DNA of 64,000 nucleotides from Streptomyces sp. cg36 (lineage in GTDB: Bacteria; Actinomycetota; Actinomycetes; Streptomycetales; Streptomycetaceae): NCBI RefSeq assembly GCF_041080675.1, contig NZ_CP163520.1:7593501-7657500 (forward strand). The letters are read 5' to 3'. Under the pieces are notes generated by a model. The model had not been told where the DNA came from. It did not search any database and worked only from the letters and a program-made list of their open reading frames with translations. A program made the position numbers and the translations under genes. Positions 49,358 through 59,300 of this stretch are shown in pieces. The stretch's first letter is position 1, and every line of letters starts with the position of its first letter.

Positions 49358-50698
49358 ATGCACATTCCCGGCCCCGACCCCCAGGACGACGGCGGTGCGA
49401 GTGCGGTCGCCGCCGCGGGCGGGCTGCACCGGTACCAACTGCGGCTGCACGAGGTGTACGGCCCCGTCGTGCGCTTCCAGCTGCCGGGTGCGGCCACGGC
49501 CGTGTCGGTCGCCGACCCCGTCCTCCTGGAGGCCACGGCGCACCTCGACGAGCGGCCGGGGGAACTCTTCGCCTTCCTCGACCCGTTGTGCGAGGCGGGC
49601 AATCTGCAGATGCTCCCCGCCGACGAGCACACGCCCTGGCGGCGGCTCCTGCTGTCGGTGCTCGCCGGACGCCCCGCCCACGAGCGGCACTTCGCCCACT
49701 TCACCGGGGCGGCCCGGGAACTCGCGGACCGCTGGGCCGGACGGGCCGGTGGTGAACCCGTGGAGCTGCAACAGGAGTTGACCGCCCTCTCCCTCCGGAT
49801 GATCTGCGGCTTCGCGCTCGGCGGCGCGGACGCCGACACCGACGTCGGCCGTGTCGCCGCCGCGTTCGAGGAGGTGCTCACCGAGCACCTCGGCAGGCTC
49901 TACCAGGTGCCGCAGGCCGACCCCCGCTCGGCAGAGCGGGCCGAGGGGGCCCTCGCGTATCTGCGCGCGACCGTCGACCGGGTGGTGGCGGCCCACCGCC
50001 CGGCGGGCCGCACCGACCGCAGCGACCTGATCGGGGCGCTGGTCGAGGCGGGGGAGAGCCCGGCGCGGATCCGGGACACGGTGATGGTGACGCTGCTCGC
50101 CGCCCACCACACCACCGGCGTCGCCGTCTCGTGGACCCTGCACCTGCTGGGCCGCCACCCCGAGGCGGCCGACCGCGTCGCCGCCGAACTGGACCGGGTC
50201 CTCGGCGATCGCGCCGTGCCCGACTACGGCGACCTGCGCCGCCTCACCTATCTGGACATGGTCCTGAAGGAGTCGATGCGGCTGTTCCCGCCCGGCCCGT
50301 ACGGCGCCCGTACGACGAGCGAGGACCTGGTCGTCGGGCCGTACGAGATCCCCGCCGGGGCGACGGTGTTCTATCCGTTCTGGGCGGTGCACCTCAACCC
50401 GGAGCACTGGCCCGAGCCCGAGCGGTTCGACCCCGAGCGCTTCACGCCGGAGCGGGTGGCCCGACGGGCGCGGTACGCCTACGTGCCGTTCGGCATCGGG
50501 TCGCGCGGCTGCGAGGGCGCCGCCCTGGCGACCGTGGAGGCCCGGGCCGTCCTCGCCGTCCTCCTCAAGCGCCTGCGCTTCGATGCCGCGCCGGGCCGTG
50601 CGGTGACCCCGGTGGAACGGTTCGTCCTGTGGGCGCGCGACGGCATCCACATGACCGTGCGGGCGCGCGACGGCCACCCCCGCGAGCCCGCCCCCTGA
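49358..50698 (+). CDS. Cytochrome P450
   Basis: A 446-residue soluble P450. The I-helix oxygen-binding region is TLLAAHHTTGVAVSW, the K-helix ExxR is ESMR in LKESMRLFPPGPYG, the ETLR-associated PERF region is present, and the haem-binding loop FGIGSRGCEGAAL has the Cys ligand at residue 385. Use of LFPPGPYGARTTSEDLVVGPYEIPAGATVFYPFWAVHLNPEHWPEPERFDPERF is more like fatty-acid or terpene-type (CYP102/CYP4-like) enzymes than the usual short bacterial class. No reductase, ferredoxin or terpene cyclase gene is adjacent. The ribosome site CAGGAGA is well placed. Substrate unknown. Confidence 0.93.
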   Translation: MHIPGPDPQDDGGASAVAAAGGLHRYQLRLHEVYGPVVRFQLPGAATAVSVADPVLLEATAHLDERPGELFAFLDPLCEAGNLQMLPADEHTPWRRLLLSVLAGRPAHERHFAHFTGAARELADRWAGRAGGEPVELQQELTALSLRMICGFALGGADADTDVGRVAAAFEEVLTEHLGRLYQVPQADPRSAERAEGALAYLRATVDRVVAAHRPAGRTDRSDLIGALVEAGESPARIRDTVMVTLLAAHHTTGVAVSWTLHLLGRHPEAADRVAAELDRVLGDRAVPDYGDLRRLTYLDMVLKESMRLFPPGPYGARTTSEDLVVGPYEIPAGATVFYPFWAVHLNPEHWPEPERFDPERFTPERVARRARYAYVPFGIGSRGCEGAALATVEARAVLAVLLKRLRFDAAPGRAVTPVERFVLWARDGIHMTVRARDGHPREPAP

Positions 50699-50767
50699 CA
50701 GGCCCGGGCCGCACCCGGCGCGCCCCTCCGGCGGCCGGTCCCGCACCCGCCCCGGCCACCGCCTCCG

Positions 50768-50773
50768 TACACT
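50768..50773 (+). promoter_or_regulatory. -10 element seven bases before the VOC gene ATG
   Basis: TACACT lies directly upstream of the ATG at 50781 with seven bases between, the spacing expected if transcription starts at or next to the A of the ATG. No ribosome site is present. Leaderless translation is inferred. The -35 is not recognisable. Confidence 0.4.
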
Positions 50774-50780
50774 GACGGCC

Positions 50781-51164
50781 ATGGCATGCCGCATCAGCGA
50801 ACTGGTCCTGGACTGCGCCGACCCCGAGCGGCTCGCCGCGTTCTGGAGCGAGGTCCTCGGATACGTGGAACTCGGCCGCGAGGACGACGGAAGCATCGAG
50901 ATCGGGCCGCCCGGCGTCGGCTTCGGCGGTCCGCAGCCCACCTTGATCCTCAGCCCGAGCAGCGACCCGCGCGCGGGCAAACTCCCCCTGCACATCGACG
51001 TCAACGCCACCGACCGCGACCAGGACGCCGAGTTGGCGCGGCTGCTGGCGCTCGGCGCCGAGCCCGCCGACGTCGGCCAGTCCGGCACCGAGAACTGGCA
51101 TGTGCTGGCCGACCCGGAGGGCAATGAATTCTGCCTCCTGCGCGCCCGGATCCAGCCGCTCTGA
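50781..51164 (+). CDS. VOC-family protein
   Basis: A 127-residue glyoxalase-like protein. The sequence begins CRISELVLDCADPERLAAFWSEVLGY, the common actinobacterial VOC opening; HIDVNATDRDQDAELARLLALGA forms the second half, and LADPEGNEFCLLR closes it, with the usual Glu metal ligand. A His at the start of the second half (LPLHIDV) is a likely second ligand. Length is normal for a single-chain VOC. It probably has its own leaderless promoter. The substrate is unknown; relatives include resistance and dioxygenase-like proteins. Confidence 0.9.
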   Translation: MACRISELVLDCADPERLAAFWSEVLGYVELGREDDGSIEIGPPGVGFGGPQPTLILSPSSDPRAGKLPLHIDVNATDRDQDAELARLLALGAEPADVGQSGTENWHVLADPEGNEFCLLRARIQPL

Positions 51165-51300
51165 CCCCGGCTCCGCCCAAAGGGCCAGGTCGGTGAAGTG
51201 CGGTCCGCCGTAATTCACTTGACCAGTCCGCGCCGCCCGGATGCACTGTGGCGGGGCACCGCGAGCGGTGGTGCCGGTAGCGCGGAAGGCAGCGGCAGCA

Positions 51301-52521
51301 ATGGAGATCCGTCCCACCACCGACCAGGACCACGATGTCTTCGTCGACACCCTCCATGCCGCCTTCGGGCTCTTCCAGGAACCCCCGAACGAGGGCGGCG
51401 GGGTGTGGTGGTCGGCGTGGGAGATGGACCGCGGCCTGCTGGCGACGACCGACGAGGGACGGCCCGTCGGCACCGCCGGTGCGTACTCCTTCGAGCTCAC
51501 CCTGCCCGGTGAGACCATCGTCCCCGCCGCCGGAGTGACGGCCGTCGGCGTGGTGCCCTCGCACCGGCGCCAGGGCGTGCTCACCGCGCTGATGCGGCAC
51601 CAGCTCGCTGAGCTGCGGACCCGGGGCGAGTTCCTCTCCGTGCTCCTGGCCTCCGAGGCCCTGATCTACCGCAGGTTCGGCTACGGACCGGCGACCTACA
51701 CCCAGCGGCTGAAGGTTCCCCGCCCGCGCGCCGCGCTCGCGCGGCCACGGGCGCAGCAGACGGCCGGTGCGGCGGCGACGGGCTCGATCGAGGTGCTGCG
51801 GCGCGCCGAGTGCGGGGAGATCCTCGAAGAGGTCTACGACCGGTACCGGCGCGCCCAGCCCGGCGCGCTCTCGCGCCCGCACCGCTGGTGGACGCTGGGC
51901 GCGGGCCGGCCGCCGGTCAGCAGGGCGCCGCGCTTCGTCGCCGTCCACCGCGACGCCGACGGCGTTCCCGACGGGTACGCGAGTTACGCGATCGCCGGCC
52001 GCGAGACCCTGAACGTCGACGAGGTCATCGCCACCGACGACGCGGTCTTCACGGCCCTGGCCGGGTTCGCGCTGGGCCACGACCTGGTCGGCGAGGTGGC
52101 GTTCAGGCACGTTCCGCCCGGCCATCCGCTGCGCTGGCAGCTGGCGGACTTCCGGGCCGGTCAGGTGGCCGAGGACACCGACTGGCTGTGGGTGCGGCTG
52201 CTGGACGTCCCGCGCGCGCTGACCGCGCGCGGCTGGTCGGCGGAGGGCGAACTTGTCCTGGACGTCGACGACCGGTTCCTCGGCGAGTACGGCCGCTATC
52301 TGCTGACCGTGAAGGGCGGCGAGGCCGAGTGCGTGACGACCGACCGGGAGCCCGATCTGACGCTGGACATCAGTGATCTGGGCTCGGTCTACCTCGGCGG
52401 CACCACCCCGAGCACCCTCGTACGAGCGGGGCACATACGGGCCCACCGCCCGGGCGCCGCGGAGCTCGCCGACGCCCTCTTCCACAGCGAGCGCGCGCCG
52501 CACTGCCTGCACTGGTTCTGA
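51301..52521 (+). CDS. Eis-like GNAT N-acetyltransferase
   Basis: A 406-residue acetyltransferase of the Eis/enhanced-intracellular-survival group. There are two GNAT folds (~1-150 and ~150-290) and a sterol-carrier-like third domain (~300-406). The acetyl-CoA loop is V-V-P-S-H-R-R-Q-G-V-L (residues ~84-94), followed by LTALMRHQLAELRTRGEFLSVLLASE and YRRFGYG. The protein ends HCLHWF, the conserved C-terminal Phe whose carboxylate is catalytic in Eis. Eis-type enzymes acetylate amines such as aminoglycosides or lysines; the substrate here is not known. ATG 51301 has a GGAAGG site 11 bases upstream. A nested double hairpin follows. Confidence 0.93.
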   Translation: MEIRPTTDQDHDVFVDTLHAAFGLFQEPPNEGGGVWWSAWEMDRGLLATTDEGRPVGTAGAYSFELTLPGETIVPAAGVTAVGVVPSHRRQGVLTALMRHQLAELRTRGEFLSVLLASEALIYRRFGYGPATYTQRLKVPRPRAALARPRAQQTAGAAATGSIEVLRRAECGEILEEVYDRYRRAQPGALSRPHRWWTLGAGRPPVSRAPRFVAVHRDADGVPDGYASYAIAGRETLNVDEVIATDDAVFTALAGFALGHDLVGEVAFRHVPPGHPLRWQLADFRAGQVAEDTDWLWVRLLDVPRALTARGWSAEGELVLDVDDRFLGEYGRYLLTVKGGEAECVTTDREPDLTLDISDLGSVYLGGTTPSTLVRAGHIRAHRPGAAELADALFHSERAPHCLHWF

Positions 52522-52532
52522 CCGCCTCGGCG

Positions 52533-52598
52533 GTCCGGCCGCCGGATCCGGCCGTCCCGGGCCCCGAGGGGCCCGGGCGGGGGATCCGGCGGCCGGAC
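52533..52598. terminator. Nested double hairpin between convergent genes
   Basis: The outer stem GTCCGGCCGCCGGATCC (52533-52549) pairs perfectly over 17 bases with GGATCCGGCGGCCGGAC (52582-52598). Inside it, CCCGGGCCCC pairs with GGGGCCCGGG around GAG. It lies 12 bases after the acetyltransferase stop and 9 bases before the stop of the convergent VOC gene, so it acts as a two-way terminator. Confidence 0.88.
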
Positions 52599-52606
52599 CT
52601 ACGGCG

Positions 52607-53413
52607 TCACTCGGGCTGTTCCGGGGTCGTCGCGTTGATCACGGAGAAGCCGCCGCCCTGCGGGTCCGTCAGGACGGCCATGCGGCCCGCGGCCATGTCG
52701 AAGGCGGGGGCGAGGACCGAGCCGCCCGCGCGCACGGCGGCGGCCTGGACGCTGTCGACGTCGTCCACCGCGAAGTACGGCATCCAGTGCGGGGGGACGC
52801 CCGGCGGGAGGGCGGCGAGGTCCATCATGCCGCCGATGGCGCGCCCGCCGACCTTGAGCTCGATGTACCCCTCGGCGCCGGGCATCTCGGTGGGCGCGGC
52901 CGTGAGCGGCAGGACGGCGCCGTAGAACTGGGTGGCCGCGGCGGTGTCGCCGGTGTTCAGCTCGTTCCAGATGAGCGCGCCGTGCTCGTTGACGATTCCC
53001 GCGCCGTCGAAGGTCCCGGCCTGCCACAGGCCGAAGACCGCGCCGGTCGGGTCCGCGACGACGGCCATGCGGCCCAGCTCCATGACGTCCTGGGCGCCCA
53101 TCACGACCGTGCCCCCGGCGTCCGCGACGGTCTTCAGGGTGGAGTCGAGGGAGTCGGTGGCCAGGTAGGTCGTCCACGCGGTGGGCGGCATCGGGTCCGG
53201 GACGGTGCCGTCCGGGTTCATCGCCTTCATGATTCCGGCGACGGGCTTCCCCTTGAGGAGGCACACGGAGTAGCCGCCGGTCTCCGGCGGGCCGATCTCG
53301 CCCTGCCAGCCGAAGAGGTCGCAGTAGAAGTCGAGGGCGGCCTGCTGATCGGGGACCATCAGGTCGATCCAACAGGGGGTACCGGGCTTGTAGGGGCCGT
53401 TCTTGTCGGGCAC
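52607..53413 (-). CDS. Two-domain VOC-family protein
   Basis: A 268-residue duplicated VOC protein. The first half (~10-130) starts PGTPCWIDLMVPDQQAALDFYCDLFGWQGE and ends ADPTGAVFGLWQ. The second (~140-260) starts GALIWNELNTGDTAAATQFYGAVLP and ends TDPQGGGFSVI. The pair of VOC units is normal for this family, in which the two halves make one active-site barrel. The usual metal-binding Glu residues are replaced (Gly-Leu-Trp and Phe-Ser), so a ligand-binding rather than catalytic role is possible. GTG start with a GGAGG site. The nearest regulator is unknown. Confidence 0.9.
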   Translation of the reverse strand: MPDKNGPYKPGTPCWIDLMVPDQQAALDFYCDLFGWQGEIGPPETGGYSVCLLKGKPVAGIMKAMNPDGTVPDPMPPTAWTTYLATDSLDSTLKTVADAGGTVVMGAQDVMELGRMAVVADPTGAVFGLWQAGTFDGAGIVNEHGALIWNELNTGDTAAATQFYGAVLPLTAAPTEMPGAEGYIELKVGGRAIGGMMDLAALPPGVPPHWMPYFAVDDVDSVQAAAVRAGGSVLAPAFDMAAGRMAVLTDPQGGGFSVINATTPEQPE

Positions 53414-53533
53414 GGGGGCCTCCGGTGGGTGGCGCTCGGGGTGGGACGGGGCGTTCTGTACCCGACCTGTGCGCGGCTAACCGAGCCGAACGGGTGAACG
53501 AGTCCCGACTGCCCGTCGGACCCCGTGGCCGGA

Positions 53534-54574
53534 TCAGTGGTCGTGCGGTCCGGCGCGGTGCACGGGGCCGTGGGCGTCGTCGCAGTGGTCGGCCCCGCCC
53601 GCTCCGCCGGGTGCGGCCGTGATCTGGAGGAGCTCGTCGGCCTTGACGTCGTCCTCCCCGAGGTGGTCCACCTGCAGCGTGGCGTGGCCGATGCCGTGGG
53701 TCGCGCGCAGCAGCCGCTGGAGGTGGCGGCGCACGGCGTGGCAGTCGCCGTCCGGCTCGACCAGGACGTGCGCGGACAGGGCGGGCTCGCCCGAAGTGAT
53801 CGTCCAGATGTGCAGGTCGTGGATTTCCACCACCGATCTCTGCGAGGCGAGTTCGTCGCCGATCGCATCGGGGTCGAGGCCGGCCGGGGCCGCTTCGAGG
53901 AGGATCCGCCCGGAGTCGCGCACCAGCCCGAACCCGGCCCGCACCATGAGCGCGACGACCACGAGCGTGGCGATGGCGTCGATGCGGTCGAAGCCGGTCA
54001 GGACGACGATCAGCGCGGCGACGGCGGTGGCGATGAAGGCGAACAGGTCGTTCAGGATGTGCTGGTAGGCGCCTTCCACGTTGAGGGACGTGCGGTTGGC
54101 CTTGGAGATGCACCAGGCGGCGACGATGTTGACCACGATGCCGGTGAGCGCGACCACGAGCATCAGGCCGCCCTCGACCTCGGGCGGGTCGATCAGCCGC
54201 CGTACCGCCTCGTAGGCGAGCCAGGCCCCGAGCAGGAGGAGGGTGAGCCCGTTGGCCTGGGCGGAGAGGATCTCGGCGCGCTTGAGCCCGTACGTGAATC
54301 CGCCGCGGGCGGGGCGCGCGGCGAGCCGCATCGCGATCATGGCGAGCACGATCGAGGCGGCGTCGGTGAGCATGTGCGCCGCGTCGGAGATCAGCGCCAG
54401 GGAACCGGCGATGACGCCGACGACGACCTCGGCCGCCATGAACGTCGTGATCAGGGTGAGGGCGATGGCCAGCCACCGCCGGTCGGCGTCCGCCGAAACC
54501 CCATGGGAGTGCCCCGAGTGCGACCCTGCGCCATGGGCGTGGCCGTGTCCATGGGATTCGTCGTGGTGGCTCAT
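53534..54574 (-). CDS. Cation diffusion facilitator (metal efflux) transporter
   Basis: A 346-residue CDF protein. It has a His-rich N-terminal tail (HDESHGHGHAHGAGSH) and His-rich C-terminus, and six membrane helices between ~32 and ~215. The metal sites HMLTD in helix 2 (SDAAHMLTDAASIVLA) and NILND/D in helix 5 (GAYQHILNDLFAFIATAVAAL) give the HxxxD/HxxxD pairing typical of zinc transporters. The cytoplasmic domain (~225-320) has VVEIHDLHIWTITSGEPALSAHVLVE. It exports Zn(II) or similar metals in exchange for protons. The spacer before the gene is AT-rich, but no metal-responsive operator is recognised. Confidence 0.94.
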   Translation of the reverse strand: MSHHDESHGHGHAHGAGSHSGHSHGVSADADRRWLAIALTLITTFMAAEVVVGVIAGSLALISDAAHMLTDAASIVLAMIAMRLAARPARGGFTYGLKRAEILSAQANGLTLLLLGAWLAYEAVRRLIDPPEVEGGLMLVVALTGIVVNIVAAWCISKANRTSLNVEGAYQHILNDLFAFIATAVAALIVVLTGFDRIDAIATLVVVALMVRAGFGLVRDSGRILLEAAPAGLDPDAIGDELASQRSVVEIHDLHIWTITSGEPALSAHVLVEPDGDCHAVRRHLQRLLRATHGIGHATLQVDHLGEDDVKADELLQITAAPGGAGGADHCDDAHGPVHRAGPHDH

Positions 54575-54862
54575 GGAAGACGCCTTCCCCCGTGCGTGAA
54601 TTGATAAGACGCGACGCAGTCAAACGCATGGCCGAAGGATTTGGCAAAGGCTGCATTGGTGACCGTTGTCATCTCGCATAAGAGTGCGCTGACCTGCGGA
54701 TATGCGGCAGCGAGAAACGCCAATGGGATCGGTTTTCAGTTCCCGGGAATGGTCGGCCAATTGCGTGGGATTTCCGTGGGCCGGGGAATCGGCGCGTCGG
54801 CCGTCGGCCCGTCGGGAAGGCCGGTCGGGGGCGGGTCCGGGGCGGCGGGCGCGGTCGCCCGT

Positions 54863-55303
54863 TCAGCCGACCTGTTCCGCCAGTCCGACGACGATGCCCT
54901 CGGGGCCGCGCACGTAACAGAGCCGGTAGACGTTCTCGAACCGCGCCACTTCCCCCACGAGTTCGGCGCCGTGGCCGCGCAGCCGGGCGACGGTGTCGTC
55001 GATGTCGTCCACGGCGAACATGACGCGCCGGATGCCCAGCGTGTTGGACGGCGCGTCCCGCGGTACGGCGCCGACCGCCTTCGGCGTGTGGAACCGGGCC
55101 GGCTCCACCCGGCCGTGGCCGTCGGGGGTCCGCAGCATCGCGACGTCCTGCCGGGCGCCCTCGATCCCGATGACACGGTCCACCCACTCGCCCTCGACGG
55201 GCATGGTGCCCTCCAGCTCCATGCCGAGTTCCACGAAGAACGCGACGACCGCGTCCAGGTCCTCGACCACGATGAGGACGTTGTCCATGCGCTGGATCGC
55301 CAT
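54863..55303 (-). CDS. VOC-family protein
   Basis: A 146-residue glyoxalase-like protein: MAIQRMDNVLIVVEDLDAVVAFFVELG opens the first half, IRRVMFAVDDIDDTVARLRGHGAEL the second, and RLCYVRGPEGIVVGLAEQ closes the fold with a conserved Glu. It fits the VOC family bearing a conserved arginine-rich middle (IEGARQDVAMLRTPDGHGRVEPARFHTP). The ribosome site GAAGGAG is seven bases from the ATG. It lies 119 bases after the NTF2-like gene on the same strand and could be the third gene of that operon. Substrate unknown. Confidence 0.9.
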   Translation of the reverse strand: MAIQRMDNVLIVVEDLDAVVAFFVELGMELEGTMPVEGEWVDRVIGIEGARQDVAMLRTPDGHGRVEPARFHTPKAVGAVPRDAPSNTLGIRRVMFAVDDIDDTVARLRGHGAELVGEVARFENVYRLCYVRGPEGIVVGLAEQVG

Positions 55304-55422
55304 GCCGGCACTCCTTCGTTCGCCGCGGTGCTCCGCTGCGGCCATGGTGGCCGCGGCCAGCCCTGGGACGGAGCCGCCGGGCCGTTCCCGACATGCTCCG
55401 CCCCATTCTCCGCGCGCCGGGC

Positions 55423-55875
55423 TCACGGGCGTATCAGCGTCACCTCCCGGGCGTGGGCCTCCTGTACGTCCGGTGCCCAGTCGCCGGTGCAGTAGATCGA
55501 CAGCTCGCTCATGGCGCCGTCGCGCACCTCGGCGCGGAGCATCTCGCGGCAGTACCAGTCGCCGCCGCCGTCGCTCCAGCGCTCCTCGAACTCGATGACG
55601 ATCCCGGTCCCGGTCACGTCGACGCGATGGCGGGGAACGGTGCCCAGGTACGGGTGGCTGGTGCGGCGCAGGGCGACCAACTGGTCGCGGCCCACCGTCT
55701 GGATCCGCCACTGCGGCAGGGACAGATCGCAGAACGCGTCCTCGGTGAAGAGGCCCTCGGGTGCGGAGTTGGTGCACAGGAACTCGACGAAGAGCGCGGC
55801 CAGGCGTTCGGCGGCGCGCTCGTCGAGGGCGCGCCCGGCCCGGCCCTGCGACAGGGTGTCGGCGGTGGTGTTCAT
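55423..55875 (-). CDS. SnoaL/NTF2-like protein
   Basis: A 150-residue protein with the cone-shaped NTF2-like fold pattern: N-terminal helices (AAERLAALFVEFLCTNSAPEGLF), then strands LSLPQWRIQTVGRDQLVALRRT, IVIEFEERWSDGGGDWYCREMLRAEVRDGAMSELSIYCTGDW. Such proteins are isomerases, hydrolases or binding proteins; no catalytic Asp-His pair can be assigned. The start overlaps the cupin stop by four bases (ATGA), so the two are translated together. Confidence 0.82.
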   Translation of the reverse strand: MNTTADTLSQGRAGRALDERAAERLAALFVEFLCTNSAPEGLFTEDAFCDLSLPQWRIQTVGRDQLVALRRTSHPYLGTVPRHRVDVTGTGIVIEFEERWSDGGGDWYCREMLRAEVRDGAMSELSIYCTGDWAPDVQEAHAREVTLIRP

Positions 55876-56246
55876 GACGTCGCCCCGGCCAGATTGCGGC
55901 CGATGACCTCCATCGTGCGGTTCAGCTCGTCCGTGGGGCTGAACTCGACGACCTCGGTACCGGCGAAGAGGAGCGGAAGGTGGCCTGGGGCGCCGTAGTA
56001 GACGTCACCGGCGTGGAAGACCTCGTCGTGGTCGGCGTAGCGGAACACGATCCTGCCGGAGACGACCTGGCCCCAGTGCGGGCACTGGCAGCGGTCGTCG
56101 GGCAGGCCCCGGAACAGCGGCGCCGGGTCCATGTCCTGCTTCATGGTCTCGTACGAGACGGTGTACGGGCCGAGTTCGGCGTAGCGCCCCTCGATGACCG
56201 GCTCGTCCACCTTGAGCACCGCCTCGGCCTTGGATGTGCGTGGCAT
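55872..56246 (-). CDS. Cupin-domain protein
   Basis: A 124-residue single cupin. Residues ~35-105 carry the two-part barrel: CQCPHWGQVVSGRIVFRYAD (cupin motif 1 with one His) and DEVFHAGDVYYGAPGHLPLLFAGTEVVEFSP (motif 2 with one His). This is the streptomycete cupin family often found next to SnoaL-like genes. Metal binding is plausible but not certain. It is the first gene of the cupin/NTF2 pair, 95 bases downstream of the large regulator's stop on the same strand. Function unknown. Confidence 0.85.
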   Translation of the reverse strand: MPRTSKAEAVLKVDEPVIEGRYAELGPYTVSYETMKQDMDPAPLFRGLPDDRCQCPHWGQVVSGRIVFRYADHDEVFHAGDVYYGAPGHLPLLFAGTEVVEFSPTDELNRTMEVIGRNLAGATS

Positions 56247-56341
56247 GGCGTCCGTCCCTTGGTCCGTCGGCCGCATCCCTGGTGTGCGGCTCTCGACACC
56301 CGAAAGGCGTGAGTTCCCGCGGCACGGTGTGCGGCCGGTCC

Positions 56342-59300
56342 TCACAGGCGCCAGACGGGCAGGTCCTCCGGCCGGTAGACGCACAGGGTGCCGGTGCGCA
56401 CGGCGGTTTCGAGGTGGCGGCCGAGCTCGGGGTGGACGCTCGCGACCCGGTGGACGGCCGCGTGGATGCGGGCGGTGACCGCGGTGCGGGCGCGCTCGGC
56501 GGGGGAGCCGGTGCGGCGGACCCGGCCGCCGATGCCGTACGCGGCCGACAGCTGGCCCACCAGCGCCTCGCGCTCCACCGCGATCCGCTCGGCCCGCACG
56601 GCGTCCCCACGGGCGTCCGCGTCGGCGGCCTCCTCCTCCAGCTCGTGCAGCCTGCGCCGGTAGGCGGCCCGGGCGGTGGCGTCGAGCAGCTCCCCCGTGT
56701 CGCCCTGCGGTCCCAGACCCTCGGGAACCGTGCCCGGGGCGGCGGGCGCGGGGGACGCCAGCTCCACGGCGGGCACCGGGGTGCCGGGCCGCGCCAGCAG
56801 CACCGCGAGGTCCCGCAGACCCTTGCTGTCGGGCACCCGTACGTCCCGCCCCGCGAAGCGCAGATGCCACAGCGGGCCCTCCCGGCGGAACACCGCGACA
56901 GCGGCGTCCACCGACCCGGCTGCCTCGACGGCCGGGGGAGCGGCGGGGTGCCCGGCGGATACGGGCAGTTCGCGCTCGATGCGTTCGGTGAGCGCGACCG
57001 CGCCCGCCGCGCGGGTCGCCGCCAGCGCCGCCTCGCGATGGCGTGCCGTGTCGCGGGGGCGCCCCAAGGCCCGTGCCAGGAGCGCGAGATGGCGGTCGAC
57101 GGGGCCGCGTACGGCGGCGCCGATGCCCTCGACGGCGAACAGCCCCGCGTACGGCGCGAGCGCCTCGTACAGCAGGGCCGCCGACGGGTGGTGGCCCACC
57201 GCGCCGACGATCTCCGCGGCCTGCGCCATCATCGGCAGCCACTCGCTGTCCCGGGGCGCCTCGCCGAGCCTCGGCGCCACCGCGGACAGCCGGTGCGCGG
57301 CCTCCTCCCGGCGTCCGTCCTGCGCGGCCAGCAGGCCCAGTGTGACGCGCGGCCACAGACCCGGAAACCGCTCCAGGCCGGGCACGGCGGCCCGGTTCCA
57401 CGCCGCCCGCCCGGGGTCGTCCGTCTCGGCGTACAGGCACCAGCGCTGGGTCTGGGCCAGCACCGCCGCGTTGGCGCTGCCCGCCGCCCGGCCCAGCGCC
57501 TCCACCTCGTCGAGCGCCGCCGCGCACTGAGCGAACCTGCCCTCGCGCAGCGCCCGCGCACCGCGCCACAGCGGCACGTACCAGGCGTACAGGGGGCGGC
57601 GCAGCGGGCGCACCGCGTCCTCGTACACCAGGGCCTCGGTGTCGGCCGCCGCGAACGCGCCGGTCTCCAGGAGCGCCACCAGACGCAGCCGGCGGCCCAG
57701 GAGCTCCAGGACGGGGTCGGGCAGGGCCCGTGCCGTCGCGATGATCTCGCCGGACAGCTCCAGCCGCTCTTGGCAGTGGTCGGGGCCCGGCCGGGCGTCG
57801 CACAGGGCCGCGAGGGCCTGGCCCAGCGTGGCCGCGTCACCGGCCTCCCGCGCGGTGCGGACCGCCTCCTCGGCGAGGGCGAGGCGCCGCTCCTCGGACT
57901 CGACCGCCCCGGAGGCCAGCGACAGCCGGGCGGTCACCGCCGCGTACAGCGCGGCACGGTCCGCATCGCCGGTCAGGGCGGCCCGGGCCTCGGCCAGCAG
58001 GTCGGTCTGCTCGCGGTCCGCCAGGTCGACCTCGAAGCCGACCGGGCCGGTGCCGAGCCCCAGCGCGGCCCGGGAGAGCAGGTCGGGCCGGTGCGCCTCG
58101 CGGGCGAGGGCGGCGGCGCGCAGCAGGGTGGTCCTGGCCGGGTCCCAGCGCCCCTCGCCCAGGCGCGCGGCGCCGAGCCCGATCAGCACCTCGGCGAGCG
58201 CGGCGCCGTCGGCGCACACCTCGGCCGCCCGTTCGTACCAGTGGGCCGCGTCCTCGTAGGCGAGGAGCCCGGCGGCCCGCTCGGCGGCCTCGCGGGCGTA
58301 CCGCGCGGCCTCGGCCGTCCGCCCCGGACCGGCGAGCAGGAGGTGGTGGGCCACGGCGGCGGGGCCGGTGTCGCGTCCGCGCCGCGCGTGCGCGGCCAGT
58401 ACGGCGCCGATCGCGCGGTGTGCGGCGGCCCGCTCCGGCGGGGCGAGCCCGCCGTACACCGCCTCCCTCAGCAGGTCGTGCCGGAAGACGGCGTGGTCGG
58501 CGCCGACGTCCGCCAGCAGCCCCGCGCCCGCGGCCTCGCCGAGCAGGGCGCGCACCTCCTCCAACGGCACGTCCGCGGCCTCCGCCACGACGTCGAGGCG
58601 GAACCGGGTGCCGAGCGCGGCGGCGACCTCCAGCGTCCGCGCGGCGCGCGGCGACAGTTCGCCGGTACGGGCGAGGACGGCGGCCCGTACCGCGGCCGGG
58701 GAGCCGCCCGGCCCGGATCCGTCACCGGGCGGCGCGTCCTTTGGGCCGTCCCGCCCGCCGCACGCCCGCAGCAGTTCCGTCACGAAGAACGCCTCGCCGC
58801 CGGTGCGCCGCAGCACCGCCCGCACCTCCCCGGGCGCGGGCGCGGAGCCGGTCGCCGCCGACATCAGGGCCGCCACGTCCTCGGTCCGCAGGGAGCCCAG
58901 GGGCAACGACCTTCCCCGGCCCAGTAGTTGGGCCCGCGCCCAGGCCCGGTCCTGCCAGGCGCCGTCGTCGTCGCGCGCGGTGGCGAGCAGGAGCACCGGC
59001 GCGGTGCGGGCCGCGTCCGCCGTCTCCAGCAGCAGCCGCAGCGAGGACCCGTCGGCCGCGTGGGCGTCGTCGAGGACGAGCAACAGCGGGCGCCGCCGGG
59101 CCGCCGTCGCCAGCACCTCGCCGACGTCGCCCGCCAGCCGCAGCCGCGCGGCCTCCGGGTCGGCCCCGACCGCCGGTTCCCCGGTACCGGACACCAGCGC
59201 CCGCAGCGGCGGCGAGGCGGCCACCAGCCGCCCGCACGCCACGTCGTCGGCCACGAGCTCGCGCAGCAGCCGTGACCAGGGCCGCAGCGCCCGGCCCGCG

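Noticed and set aside
49358..50698. Immunity or partner gene directly after the deaminase-like gene
   Set aside because: The product is an ordinary P450 with its own ribosome site 122 bases later; no functional tie can be shown.
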